Below, piece by piece: positions 21,690 through 33,779 of a stretch of 64,000 nt of DNA. The stretch's first letter is position 1. Each line of letters starts with the position of its first letter. This stretch comes from Hermodice carunculata. Taxonomy: Eukaryota > Annelida > Polychaeta > Eunicida > Amphinomidae. A model generated the notes under the pieces. It was not told where the DNA came from. It worked only from the letters and a program-made list of their open reading frames with translations, and ran no database searches. A program made the translations under genes and the position numbers. The stretch spans positions 92,946,867 through 93,010,866 of the forward strand of contig OZ026621.1 in NCBI GenBank assembly GCA_964020975.1, given 5' to 3'.

Positions 21690-22520
21690 TTAATATTAGC
21701 AGGGCATCCCTCCACTCCCCTATGGCTTGTATAGGTCTTGGACCAGTAACCTCTCAAGGTCAGGTCAACTGATCCACAACTTTTGATCGAGTACTGAATA
21801 CTGTTGCTGTGTCTATTGGATGTTAATATCACAGGAGCAGGGCATCCCAAATTAAGTCCCGTCATCATTTTGGATAGGAAAATACTTATCAACTGTGAGT
21901 TTTAGAAAGGCACTGCTACTCTAGAAATATTTTAAATCATGTGATAACTTTGTGTATTTTTGGAGACATATTTGGCGCGGAACGGTCAGTCATGGAGGTA
22001 AGGTACACACATGCACCTGTAAAAAAAAATCTAATCACATGACCCCCCGTTTTCTTGGTTTTAATTTGCTGCTACCGGTATAAACTTGAAGCAGAATGCC
22101 AAGGAAGTTGCAGTTTTACGTTTCAAATAGGAGAAATAAGCCAGCGAATGTCGCTATTTTAACATGTAAATGCATTAGGCCTAGGTTACTGGTCCAAGAC
22201 CTATAGCTTCTTATGGTGCTTTCCACCAGAGCCTTTGTTGTTTACAGTGTTCACTTGACCTGGATTTGTCAGGGTTGCTAAGCAGCTGTGATGTCACAGC
22301 CATGGGGAGGGAATTCCCTCAGCGTGTGGCCATGTTTACATATCTATAGGCAGACAACCATTGCTCAACTTCTGCAGTTGGCCTGTTTTGTGGCAATAGA
22401 TCTGTAAATTCAATAAATTCTTTTTTAGCATTAGAGAGATGTACAACGCAACCTGAGAAGATAAGCTGTTATTAATACCCTCCTCGTTAATACTCATTGA
22501 GTTTAGGAAGCCTGGTTACT
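21690..22520. repeat. Foldback-type repeat with interrupted inverted arms
   Basis: TATAGGTCTTGGACCAGTAACCT-type sequence at about 21731-21753 reappears inverted at about 22183-22206 (AGGTTACTGGTCCAAGACCT). Outer pieces (CATGAATATTAAT near 21684 and GTTAATACTCAT near 22486) are also roughly opposed. This suggests an old foldback or MITE-like element about 0.8 kb long; exact ends are not resolved. Confidence 0.45.
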
Positions 22521-22524
22521 GACT

Positions 22525-23635
22525 TAATTGACAACCCCTTGAGGCTGGCCAGATGGCACTGACTGGGCATGTTGCAGCTCAATTCCCACAACAGGACCAT
22601 TGAATTTATCCCCAGAGCACAGAAGCACCCTCAGCTTGGAGGTGGGGGTGGGTGGGGGAGGGGGCACCATGCTCAACATTTCCATTACAGGCTGTGGAAT
22701 TCAAATCTGCCTCATCCCATGTCAAACTACTTGCATTCACTGGCAAAATTCTTACTAAACCACAGCCTGAGGTGTCTCTGCTATTTGTGCTGTAGCTTTG
22801 CTTACTGAATTGGGCACATTTTTACTCCATCATTATGGCCCTCTCCTGCTTGCAGAAATGTATTGCAGTGACAAGAATACTTTGATTACCATGCAGGTCT
22901 GTACCAACCGTCTACTTCAGGAGTCCAACCCCCTTAAAGGTACACAGTCATCCAGGTGACAATAATTTGTTACATGGGAACATAAATTTTCAGGAAACTG
23001 GCCTGACTGACTTTGCTGTCCACCCATTGTAGATCTGTACCTGTGGGTGCTGCCCCCATGGCCACCGACAGCCTGCATCCATTACTGGAAATTTGGGTCG
23101 TGGCTGCTTTGTCCTGGAGCAGGAACAAATCTGCACGTTCTGTCATGTTGTCTGTCCTCCATGCACTAGGCCCACTGGCACAAAGCATCGACATGAGGAG
23201 ATCAGTGCCAATTAAGCCCCATGCAATCGTTTCTTGGAACTTGCCTTAGATGGTCTCCAACACTTCTTCTTGGAGTTGGAATTCTGGTATTGCTCTGCTG
23301 AATGAATGGCAGAAGCTTTCGGTATCAAAGTGCATTTTCTACCTGGAGTACATGCTATGGTGATTCACAGTGTGCTCACTCGTGCAAACTTGATAACTCA
23401 AGAAAAATTGTTTGTTTATTCAAAGCTTTTCCACCAAGAGTAATGGAAGTTTTAATCTGTGAACAGGTGAGGATCTTACCTGAACGAGGCACAAGAAGTT
23501 AATTTATGGCCTCACCAAGGCTACTTTACAGGGATCCCAGGATTGCACATGTCCCAAATTTAGGTACCTAGATACGGCAGCAGGTTCCTTTCCTCAGCTT
23601 AAACAAACTGGTTTGGCTGTGCATCTGTAGTCACA
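22525..23635. other. No recognised gene
   Basis: A frame pair at 22970-23250 is open on both strands with fairly GC-rich sequence, but neither translation resembles a known domain and no splice borders frame it convincingly. A G-rich run is at 22640-22665. Confidence 0.3.
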
Positions 23636-23639
23636 ATGC

Positions 23640-23830
23640 CAAACTTTATTCAGTCAGCTGAATGGTGCTCCGTCGGTCTTCTGTCCATAAAACAATTAAC
23701 ATTTTTGGCTTCTTTTCCAAAACTGTTTGTCAGGTCCACTTCAGATTTGGTGAGGATGGGCCTTGGGTGGGTCTGTACTAAAATCTTGTTCTTTGAAACC
23801 GTTTGGCCAATTGCTTCAACATGAACAAAC
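23640..23830. repeat. Dispersed repeat family D, copy 1
   Basis: Shares GTCCATAAAACAATTAACAT / TTTTGGCTTCTTTTCC, CTTCAGATTTGGTG and GGGCCTTGGGTGGGTCT with copies at 44985-45330 and 48630-48930. This copy is the shortest, lacking the terminal GGTGGTGCTG segment. Confidence 0.5.
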
Positions 23831-24499
23831 ATACAACAAAGGTAAAGACAAAAAAGGCAAAAAAAGTTAATCAAGTTTCATCCAAAGTCTGACTTGAAAG
23901 TGTTTCATTGTTTGTGTGTATTTCATGAGTTCTTCATGATAAATGGCTGCACAATCTCTTGCAAAAAAAGTATAAATTAAATTTGCAGTTTACTTACTCC
24001 ATGGGTGGCTTAATCATGCAGTCTTTATTACTTTTCAAATGCCTGCCCCACGTAGCAGACATGCACATGTATGTAATTGTCTATTGATCCTGCATGAAAG
24101 ATTTGACACTTTGTGTACAGTTGTCCAGAGGAAGCTTGAAAACCAAGTTACACTAAAGTTCCTGAACAACTGAAACTCTTTAATTGTCTCCATAAATTTA
24201 CTCAAAGTGTCATCATGTGGTAAATACTGCAAGCTGGGTCAAACATGCCTGGTTTTATTGAAGACAGAATATGGGACTGTATTTTGCTGTTGGAGGTACC
24301 CCTTTCAGTAGTGGTAATTACTATCAGTCCAAAACTGAAACAAACAAACTGATTCACTTTTGCCTTGTGATCGCATATTCAATGGCCTTGCCAGGTCATA
24401 GAGAGCAGACTGTGCAAGAAAAAACACACGTCAACCATTGTTTCTTGTTACACACATCCATGCCACATTGCTTCATAGTAATATACATAATAGCTACCT

Positions 24500-24800
24500 G
24501 AAATTCTCTGTATAGCTGTGAATTGCATCTCTAATGGTCAAACTCAGGAGAAAACCACAACTTAATGGTTGCCGATGAAGTGTAGTCAGCTTTTGGGTGA
24601 CAGCAATGATTGTTGTCATGCTATATTTATTTGATTGCAGGTAAATCTGATCTGAGGGTGATTTTAAAATATCCAGCATTCTTTTAAGAGACATGGTGCC
24701 CATATTGCACAAATCATTGCCGTGAACTTGGCTTAATTTGATTATAAATAAAAGACAATTAGAATGGAATGAAAAGAGAAAAGCTATACGTACATACAAG
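24500..24800 (-). pseudogene. Possible hAT-transposase-like fragment
   Basis: A minus-strand frame reads MGTMSLKRMLDILKSPSDQI, YLQSNKYSMTTIIAVTQKLT and LTIRDAIHSYTENFR. This recalls the hAT region between the catalytic domain and the dimerisation domain (usual wording LLEILKPFxxATxxLSxxKYxTxxxVxPxxxxL). The frame runs into AGGTAGCT, a plausible splice donor. No other transposase block is evident in the neighbouring kilobase, so this is weak and could be chance similarity or one exon of a host gene. Confidence 0.3.
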
Positions 24801-25129
24801 CTCAGATTTGGCAGAAAGACTAGATTTGATGATATGTTTCAATTGGGCACCCCGGCCAGTTAGGAAATTTTCAGAGTGCAAGTCTCATTAGTTCAGATCA
24901 ATGTTTTGAATTTTACAGCACAACTTTACCGAATTGTCAGTAAAATTTAGAATTCTTACATTGTTACCATTATCTGAGTGAGAAGAATGCACAGGAGGAG
25001 GGGGTATGGGGTTAACTAAAAATGCATGATGATGACAGCATGCTTAAACATTATACAAGTCGTATTCAGCGTACTTGAAAAGGTCAGCAAAGGTGTGTAC
25101 CACATAACTTTATTCTGTTGCCTTGCATG

Positions 25130-25340
25130 TATGCTGATTAACCTGATAAGGAGTCATTTTCTGTGTTTGAGACCATGTGGACATCTGGTGCACAAATGAA
25201 ATGTATTGTATACTCGGATTCTGGTCATTTTGTGCCTCATTCGTTTGATCAGTGAAGTGAGAGTTCCAAAGGGAATTCAGTATGGTGTATAAAATGTACA
25301 GTTTTTGTTGTGAGTGTTAAAGGGATGTCACCACCACATA
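25130..25340. repeat. Dispersed repeat, partner of 8815-9055
   Basis: See the copy at 8815. Here the blocks run TTAACCTGATAAGGAGTCAT, CATCTGGTGCACAAATGAAA, GAAGTGAGAGTTCC and AAAGGGATGTCACCACCA. It ends about 320 bases before the large host exon. Confidence 0.45.
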
Positions 25341-25659
25341 TTTCTGGTAGACATGTCACTTAATTCCACCATGACATCCAGATACACTTTACAGACTCTG
25401 AAATTGCATATCATAGGCTGATGTAACAAAGTGCATTGTAGTTCAACATGCAAGCTCTTCATCACAGTTAAAAAAAAACATTGTGGGACACAGCTCTAAC
25501 CTGGTGGAGTTGAGTTAATTGACAATTCTGATAAACTTGCCTATCTTTATTGACTATGGTCATTCCCAAATAAGACCTGTGTCTAGCAGGGTTGTAAATC
25601 AGGGGAAGGGGAGCATGGATTGGGCAATCTCTGATTGCATCTTAATTTTTCTTTTATAG

Positions 25660-27263
25660 AGTCTCTCTGCATGACGGAGACTCGGAAGCTACTTCACTGG
25701 CTGATGCGACCAAGTGGTTCCCCCAGAGGACGTGCTGCATACGATGATCGCAACAAACCAAGCTGGGTCCCTGATGAGCTCTTCAAGAGTCCCACGGCCA
25801 AGTACTCCAATGGTCGATACAAGATGAGCAGGCGAGTTGCTGAGGACAACCTGCAGGATCTGGTGGCCGTGTTCTACCAGACGTTTCCAACGATCTACAA
25901 CGAGGTAAGAGTTGCAGTTGAGAGGAATGGGCATCAGATGCCAGCTCGGTATCAGGTACAGGTAGGTCCACCTCCAGAGACCCCAGGTGAAGAAACTATA
26001 CCCCCACCTGCAAATCAGACGCGACCTGGACGACGACCAGTACGACCACGACCTCCTTGTGTTAGGTCCCATGCAGATGATCAATACCGTACTTGTCGGG
26101 GGGAAATTCCAGACAGGCATAAATGTGGCCCCAGACAGCAACGCCTAGCAGAGCTTGCAGCCTTACAGGCTGCTGTGGTAGAACCAAATGAGCAGGTTGG
26201 CCAGGTGGCCCCAGTTTTGCAGTCAGCACCAGATCCTGCTGAACAGGAGGACCGTGACAGGTCCCGCAGGGGTGATCGGGAACGCTCTCGCTCATCATCT
26301 CCCCTCTCTTCCTCGGATGAGCAGGGTCGAGATGGTGGGCGTGAACGCTCACGATCTCCTTTGGGGTCCTTTTCATCCTCGTCTGATTCAGAGTTGACCA
26401 TGGTTACCTCTCTTTCGTCACGGTCACTCCTGTTCTCGCCAAGCTCTCCATCGTCTTCAGAGCAAAGTGACCTTGATTGGTCCTTTCGGGGTGATCGTGA
26501 ACGTTCATGCTCATCATCTTCCCGGTCTTCTGTTGATTGCTCTCAGCGGCAACCATCAGAGGACCGAAGTGATGATGAACATGAACGCTCACAATCCCCC
26601 GTGTCTCCTTTGATTGCTAACCCTTCGTGGGTTACCAATCGACGGAGACGTGCACCGTCTCCCTCGTCTGATAACCCCTCGTGGGTTACCAAGCGACGGA
26701 GACGGGCACCATCTTCCTGTTCTGATAGCTCGTCAGAGGTTACCAATGGAGAGAGATGTGCACAGTCTCCGTCAACTGATAACCCCTCGTGGGTTACCAG
26801 TCGACGTAGACGTGTACCATCTCTCTCCACTGATAACCCCTCGGAGGTTACCAATCAAGGGAGATGTGCACAGTCTCCATCGTCTGATAACCCCTCGTGG
26901 GTTACCAGTCGACGTAGACGTGCACCATCTCCCTCGAGTGGTAACCCCGCACGGGCTACCAGTCCAGAAAGATGTTTTGCTGTCTTGGGTACTCGTCTTC
27001 GGGTGCCGCCACTTGCATCTGTTTTTCCCATGCATGAGAGGAGATCTGTTGGGATTCCACCATCAGGCAGGCATCGGCCAGGTGGTGAAATCTCAACAGG
27101 TGTGCCTCCATCTGTGGGGAGAACAGATGAAGTGGCGGGAAGAGGAGTGCCCTCGGCATCCCGGGCTACTGGAGGGCGACCAGGTTCTCCACGACCTGGC
27201 AGGCTCTCCATGGCCCGGCTGTTCACTCCAAGAGTGAACAGTAGAGTCACCAGTTTTAAGTAG
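25660..27263 (+). CDS. Large terminal exon: W-P-D-F domain plus arginine/serine-rich repeat tail (exon B)
   Basis: The exon follows TTTTTCTTTTATAG and stays open for about 530 codons to TAG. Residues 1-85 (SLCMTETRKLLHWLMRPSGS, PRGRAAYDDRNKPSWVPDEL, FKSPTAKYSNGRYKMSRRVA, EDNLQDLVAVFYQTFPTIYNE) look like a folded, probably DNA-binding domain. The WVPDELFKSP turn is reminiscent of W-P-x-x-x-P/F motifs in NRF1-like DNA-binding regions, a similarity of style and not an identification. A proline/arginine-rich linker follows, then RS-rich tracts (DRSRRGDRERSRSSS, GRERSRSPLGS) like those of splicing-related proteins, then seven 18-residue repeats (consensus NPSWVTSRRRRAPSPSSD) and a basic C-terminus. 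The entering phase matches exon A at 14319. An internal GAG|GTAAGA at 25902-25910 is a strong donor, so an alternative form ending the domain at YNE is possible. Nuclear location is inferred from the basic RS sequence. Confidence 0.65.
26619..26990 (+). repeat. 54-bp coding minisatellite, seven units
   Basis: Seven in-frame 54-bp units within the large exon, each starting near AACCCCTCGTGGGTTACC and encoding 18 residues. Units alternate between a basic form (RRRRAPSPS) and a diverged form (GERCAQSPS, QGRCAQSPS). Six-frame openness over this block on both strands is a by-product of the repeated unit lacking stops. Confidence 0.92.
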
Positions 27264-28545
27264 AGTGTTTCATGTTAAACTTTGTAGTCTTATAAAGTTA
27301 CTGCTGCAATATTTACAGTTGTTGTCATTCTTAGATCACGCACATAACAAATTATTCTGCTGCCAGCAGAGATTTGTTTCTTCCCAAAACTGTGAACACT
27401 TTTATTAGTGGAAAGTTTACTTGATATTCATCAGTTTTCGGGACACAAGACAACATGCACATAAGCACCTAAATTCCTTTGATTTAGAATATAGGTACAG
27501 TTCCTTGCAATGTTGGAGCTCCCAATTCAGCAGTGTTGTCATTAAATTCTTCTCGCAAACCAAGTGTTTTATGTAGTATCTGCAAAACTGGGAGAATATA
27601 TAGTTTGACTCAATTTCTACTAATGTACATTTAGTGGCACCACTGTAATTCAGGCCTGAGAATCTTCCTCTTTTCAGAGGAAATCCTCTTTTTGGTGAGT
27701 TTATTTTGAAAAGTAAATCCAGAGTGGTGTGAAATGTGCAAATTTGCAGAGATCTGCAATTAAAAGTTGTGATAGGGGTCATTTTCTCTCTTTTTACAAG
27801 TCTCCGTTTTCATCCCATGATTGACAAGAATCCATGGTCAACATTGGAATACTAGAGTACATGCATGTTTATGATTTTTTTTTTTCCAAACCTGTTTCCT
27901 ATATCAGCTCAACTCAGCCTGGGACTTACTTTGGATTGAATTTATCTAGCTGAGCATGGGCTGTTCACAGCAAAGCCCTCTTGTCAAGCTATTTACTGGT
28001 ATTCCATGTGGCAGCATTTCAATTACTGGTGACTCTGGATGCCAGACAGTTGGCACGTGTACAGGACATGTGTCACAGTTGTTGCATTCAGTATACATGT
28101 ATTAATTATGTTTACCAACCATTGGATCTGGGGCTCCAGGGTAGCATATGTACTTTGTGAGAACCAAAGTTTATGCTGATTGCATATGTACGTGGAAAAG
28201 GAACATAAATACTGTGTACTTAATTTTTTGTCTTGCCTTTGAATAAAAAAAGAGAGCTGGGGATTGTGTGCCCATTTCCATCCACAGCATTGTCATTCTA
28301 TGGATCCTGAAATTTGTTTGGCAAAGGTTCTGATGTCACCACTGGTCACGTGACATCAGAAGGACAAAGTCACAGACATCGACTTTTCATTTCACTGCTG
28401 TTGAAGGGTTAGTTGCAGACTTTCCAAATTTGTACTCTGTGTGGTTCCATCTGATTTTTTAAATATTAATCTTATGCCAATATTACTTTCTATTGTTATG
28501 ATAGTGTAATTGGCACTCTGTAGCATTTTGATGAATTTAAGTGAT
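27264..28545 (+). other. Probable 3' untranslated region, with AATAAA at 28241-28246
   Basis: No frame or repeat is recognised after the stop codon at 27261-27263. The AATAAA hexamer at 28241-28246, in GAATAAAAAAAG, is the first full polyadenylation signal I notice downstream and would give a roughly 1-kb 3' UTR. A short AAATTT/TTTTTT-rich segment is at 27870-27886. Confidence 0.35.
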
Positions 28546-28553
28546 GTTGTTAC

Positions 28554-29003
28554 TTAGATTCGACACACTTTGACAATTGAAACACTTTGCAAGACCAGTA
28601 ATCTACATATATAACAATAACTTGACATGGGATAATCATCAGCAGCAGTAGAAATGGCCATACTGAAGCAACTTGCGACACATATTTTGAGAGTAACTGG
28701 CAACTTTGACTGTGGCATATGAATTTTAATTACATTTGGTTTGTTGGTTTGGGATCTGATGCATTTTTCCTGGAAATGAGTGTCTTGGTGACCCTCACCT
28801 AACGTTCTTGAACCAGTCTTGTACACGTTACCTAAATATATTGTATTGAATTTTGACTTCTTTGTACAGAGGTAACAGCCACAGACTGGACCATTCCATA
28901 ATCTTATGGCTGCCATGAACTCATCTTTTGTGTCCAAGGCTTTTGTTTTCCTCGGTAGGTCATGCCACAATTTAATCATAATTAATGAATGAATATCTTT
29001 CAA
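28554..29003 (-). mobile_element. LINE C-terminal fragment
   Basis: The first part of a 149-codon minus-strand frame reads MIKLWHDLPRKTKALDTKDE and FMAAIRLWNGPVCGCYLCTK. The ELWxxLPxxxKxxxSxxxFKxxxK...W.GPxCxCxxC pattern is the usual C-terminus of several animal LINE ORF2 proteins. The remainder of the frame looks like untranslated sequence. The fragment starts within a few bases of where the Copia fossil breaks off. Confidence 0.55.
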
Positions 29004-29009
29004 TTAAAG

Positions 29010-31535
29010 TGTTAGCACACTTCGTTCTGAACACATAGCCACTAGCTTCCAACTGCTTTACTGCCCTTGGGTAGTTCTAGAAGCTCATAGACATTGTTTT
29101 CCATTAATGACTTTATCTACTTGTCCATGGCAGCACTCCATTTTGCCTCATTTCAACCTGACAATGCTTCCTTAACAGTTATTGGGTCACTCAGTTCATC
29201 ATTTGGTCAATTTGTTACCTACTCTCCATAGAAAATTTGGAGGGTGTGTCTTTCCACGTGACCTTCATAAGACCAGCTCTGGTTCATCAACAGTTTTCTT
29301 CTCATCACTCCAACACACCAACTAGATGTATCCCTTGTTTACTTCAATCTGTATTTGGCACACCCTGTGGCATACCCTGCTTTAATTTGCTAAAGATGAC
29401 ATCTCTACTACAGAAAACTTTCTCTCGCTCCATATCAAAGCAAAATTGTCTAAACCCTTTTGTCTCAGTGCTGTAACGCAGGAGAATACACTTTCTTAGT
29501 CTTTGAATATAATTCCTGTCTCTTATCTTTGTTAATGTGACTATATGCAAGACAACTAAACACTCATAGATTCTCAAGATTTTCCTCCTGATTTCTCCGT
29601 GCCTCATAAGGTGTCATGTCAGGAACTGCCTTGGTTGGACTGTGATCTTTGAGATACATTGCTGTTGACAGTGTCTCTGCTCAGAATTTCTGTGGCAGAT
29701 TCACATCATCCATCATTGATCGCATTGTTTCGTTCTCTCGGACACTCCATCTTGAGGTGCTTTTGGAACTGTCAACTCATGCGGATTACCTTCAGCTTTT
29801 AAATAATTAGGAAACTCTGCTGATGTATATTCACCTCCACTGTCAGTGCGAAGTGCCTTCAATTTGTGCCCTCTTGTATTTTTTTCTAATGCTTTACACT
29901 TTAGACAATACTGAAACACTTGGTCCTTGGTCCAGTATATAAACCCACATGCAGCAGGTCTTGTCATCAATGAACGTCAGGATATGTACTCAGCTCCAAT
30001 TAATGACTTTTCATTCTTTTTTCCTTATACATCACTGTGTACTAATCCAAGCAGTTCCCCAGCTCTCTTAGCATAATCTGTTGGAAACAGATTTTGATGC
30101 TGTTTGCCTTCAACGCATATTTCACAGAAGTTCATTTGTTTTGTGGAGTCATAGTCAAAACCAGTCACTAATCATTTGTTATCCAGTTTTCCTAATCTCT
30201 GTTTTCTCAGGTGACCATAGTGACCATGCCAGACATCCTCCTTGATGACTGAACCTTGGCTGTTAGTCACAACACGTCTTTTGTTGATTAACACTTTTAC
30301 AATCCAGGCAGTACAGACTGGCTCATCTCATTGCCATGACAATAATATATTGCTCTGCACCTAAAATAGAACAGCCAGTTTTGCTGAGCTCTGTAGTTTT
30401 CCCAGCTTGTATTGCCTTTGATATATTAAACAAGTTACAAGACAGCTTGGGCACATACAACACATCATGTAACTCGTACCTTTTGAGGTCTGAGTTTGGC
30501 AACCTCATATTCAACAGGATAACTCTAGATCCCATTGCCTGTTAACCACATTGCCATCTCCCAGTTTAACTTCCAGTAGTTGGTCCAGATTATTAATAGT
30601 TCAAGAAATGACTTGCTAAGATTGTACATATGACATGTTGCATCTGAATCTACCATCCAAGTGTTCAGATTGGTGATTGCATTAGCGACAAAGCATGCCT
30701 GACCATCGGTCCGACACACTCACTATCTGAATTATTGTGGTCCTTTCCCTTGTATTCTGCCATTTTTGCCTTTTTCTCCATCTGACTGAAGTCATGCTCA
30801 TTATTCGAGAGCTCTGTACAGTTAATTTTAACATGCCCAATCTTTCGACAGTGATGGCATCTAAAGGACTCTTTTTGTTTCTTTTGAGTTTGGCTGTCAT
30901 GGCTGATTCACTGTTGGTATCTGCTTGTTCTCATTCTTTTCATTTCAGCTCTTCATACCTTTCTGTCATTATTTCCGTCTTTGGTACCTCCACATTTGCT
31001 TCTAGTGCTGTTACCAGTGTGTTGTAGGAATATGGCAAGCTTGCCAGCAATGTGACTACTTCATCTTCCTCCTGTGTTTGTGCCCCAATGACTAACAGTT
31101 CATAAAAGATCTCAGTCATCTGCTTTATGTGTTCCTTAAGGGGATTTACAACTTTATGCTTCAGCACATTCCACCTCTGCCGCAATGATGATGATAATAA
31201 CTTGTGGGCCCAAGTTTTCCTTTTAAAATTATATGCTAACTTCTTCTATACCACCACTGGGTCCACAGGATTCCCCCCACAGATACAGCAGCGATGGTTT
31301 TATTGTCAGAACAATGGCAGCCGCTGCCTCGTCTTTCCTACCTCTGAATTTTGCTGCACCAGCTGCTACAGTAGGAGCCTCCTCAGTTTCGTTGACTATT
31401 GATCACAAACATATCTTTCATCAGGGCCATCCTGCACAGCACCTTTCTCGTATATGTAGCATAATTTGACCCATTCAATGGTACAATTAACACAGTGTTA
31501 GCTTCAGTTGTCATGGCCATTGTATGGTTTCATAT
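29010..31535 (-). mobile_element. Copia (Ty1) retrotransposon fossil, broken
   Basis: Minus-strand blocks appear in canonical Ty1/Copia order: Gag (LNGSNYATYTRKVLCRMA near 31500; LASLPYSYNTLVTALE near 31030), a CCHC zinc knuckle near 30850, protease region (WMVDSDATCHMYNL near 30650), GAG-pre-integrase (LHDVLYVPKLSCNLFNISKA near 30450), integrase core (LRTDSGGEYTSAEF near 29850), the integrase C-terminal part (SRKCILLRYSTETKGFRQF-like, near 29500), and the start of reverse transcriptase (ELLELPKGSKAVGSKW near 29040). It carries many breaks and lacks most of the reverse transcriptase, RNase H and any visible long terminal repeats. It is an old, 3'-truncated fossil. Confidence 0.88.
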
Positions 31536-31539
31536 GCAC

Positions 31540-33770
31540 AGTCCAAAACCACCTCCTTCAAGTTCAAACAGAACAACTCAACAAATTCTCCAGGAAAATG
31601 TACTTAACATGTTATTTTTTAGAGTACAGGAGTACCATTTTTTCTCTAATGTTAGGACATACATTTACATTTTTTGAAAATATGCATAGCCCTCCCCACT
31701 TCCTCCCCCTTCCACTTGTATCTAATGGTTGGTATTTGAATGTGCATCTTTTTCAGATGAATTTACTTGTGAGAGAGCTTGGTTGAGGCAGGCTAGGTGA
31801 TACATAGCTGATCTTATAGGATTCATGTAGCTGAACTTATAGGATGGGTTAAAGTACTGTTATTTTTACATGTATTAAGTCTGTCAACTGGTCATTATGA
31901 ATAAGTGGTTGTGCCATGAAATAATTATTGCTTACCTTGACCAAAGATCAATGACATCTAATATCCTGATAGTCATTTGTTCAGTACATTATTTGACATT
32001 TTAAGCTCAGTTGACTCCTCAGTCAGCTGAGCTAGTGGCAGCAATCTGTCATGTGTGTCCTTCATCCACAATGTCATTGTGACTTTTGACAGATTGTCAG
32101 CCAGATCAACAGGAGTGTGCATCTCTCTGTCGCTTTGTTCATTCTTTCTATTATCATGAACTACTGCAGACTCATGTACATGAACAAAATCATATGAAGT
32201 TATCAGCACATCTATTTAAGTATAAGATACACTATTAGCATTGCAAAATTGCAGCATAATGCATAATTTTGAGTCTTACCTAACTGAATGAAGATTCAAT
32301 ATGCATGAGCCAGTATACCTTCACACAGGTATATCTGTTGAATATGTATAAATTTGTCTCAAAGAGTCAAATTTCCTGCATCACTTCCATGCCATCATCA
32401 GCACCCAAAACCTGTCAGCCAAATTCCATACTCTCCATGTCCTTTGCTGTCACTGCCTACCTTGAAAATATATGTATTAATAATAAAAAAAAAAAAATAA
32501 TAATAATAATAATAATAACAAAACAACGACGCTAATAATAATACACAGACACAGATTTTTTAAATTTTTTTTTTTTTAATGGTCTCAAAACATGTTCAAC
32601 ATATAATTTTTGAAGAAGGCTATACCAGCCTGGATTGTACAAGGATGTGTATCCTTGATAGCAGCTTATTGTCTCGGCTTAACATGAACAAGACAACCCA
32701 CATAAGTTATTTAGAATTCAAGAACATGGAATAGTACTGAAGTAGCACATGAAACAACACACATGTAGTCACTTGCTTGTAACTGTAAGAACTGTAAAAT
32801 AAAGGCTGATGTATGTGACATGTATATATTTAGAGGAATACATGTATTTACAAAACCAAGTATAAATTGTGCATATGTACACACCGCCTCATTCCACATA
32901 TTGTAGGTGTATGTGGTCCCTTGTTAGCTGTACAAGCCAAACAACATGCACTGTCTTCATGTTGGCAAGTGTGTCCCTGCATGTGTGGCCAGTGGAGACA
33001 TAATCCTTATTTATTTTTTTATTTTTTTTTGGGGGGGGGGGGTTTGATCTATATTGATCATTGATAACACAGGTTCATAAATCTGAGATGTATGTTAACC
33101 AGTCTTTGTTACAGCAGCTGTGTAGTGGGATGGGTGTTCTGCAAACATCAGAAGTTTTTTTTGTGTGTGTAACTTTTCATGTCTTAAAGATGGGAGCTTA
33201 ACATTCCATCATCAGACTGGGGTTGCCTGGGGGGCAAACCTCTTGTCATCCAAAGGGTTGCTGCAGCAAGAGGATGGCAAATGGGGATCCTTGTCTTATG
33301 TGTATGTATGTTTACAAAATTATTTGCTGACGTCACCACTGGTGGCAGCACCAGTCAAATCCAAGCCTTAGGTGTGGCATCTGCCAACTGCATTCCACAT
33401 TGTGCTCAAGTTACACACATACAAGTTTCTGTGGCTTGTTTCTGGGATCCTTGTCTGATATTCTGAGACAAAATACTCCATTTGCATACTGCCAGTCTGG
33501 GATAACAGTGTGCAAATCCCAATAAGTTCTTTATTGGCAGAATTGCCACCAGAGGGCTCTAGTGGCTACTCACAAAGGAGCAACTCTGCAACACTGTGGA
33601 CTTTGGATAAAGCAACCCCCCCCCAAAAAAAAAAGGGTGGGTGTGTTGGGGTGGGGTGGGGATCATGTAACCCAAAGCTGCATCATGTGGACTGTTATAT
33701 ATGGCCACATGCATTGAGACCTGCCTTCAATGGTTAAGTTATGGTGGGCATGTAGGATCCTAACCTTGAG
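31540..33770. other. No recognised gene; small simple repeats
   Basis: Contains an A-run plus (TAA)n at 32484-32517, T-runs at 32558-32578 and 33008-33028, a G-run at 33030-33041 and C/A runs at 33618-33635. A minus-strand frame at 31973-32209 has no domain I recognise. Confidence 0.4.
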
Positions 33771-33779
33771 TCCCATATG

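Noticed and set aside
22970-23249. Overlapping frames on both strands in GC-richer DNA
   Set aside because: Neither translation resembles a known protein and splice borders are not convincing; kept only as an unassigned stretch.
26543-27250. Minus-strand open frames opposite the RS-rich exon
   Set aside because: They share the stop-free 54-bp unit, lack splice borders and read unnatural composition; the + frame has the domain and phase-matched splice acceptor.
31973-32209. Minus-strand frame near the Copia fossil as additional Gag
   Set aside because: The translation does not match any Gag segment and lies beyond the recognisable start of the element.
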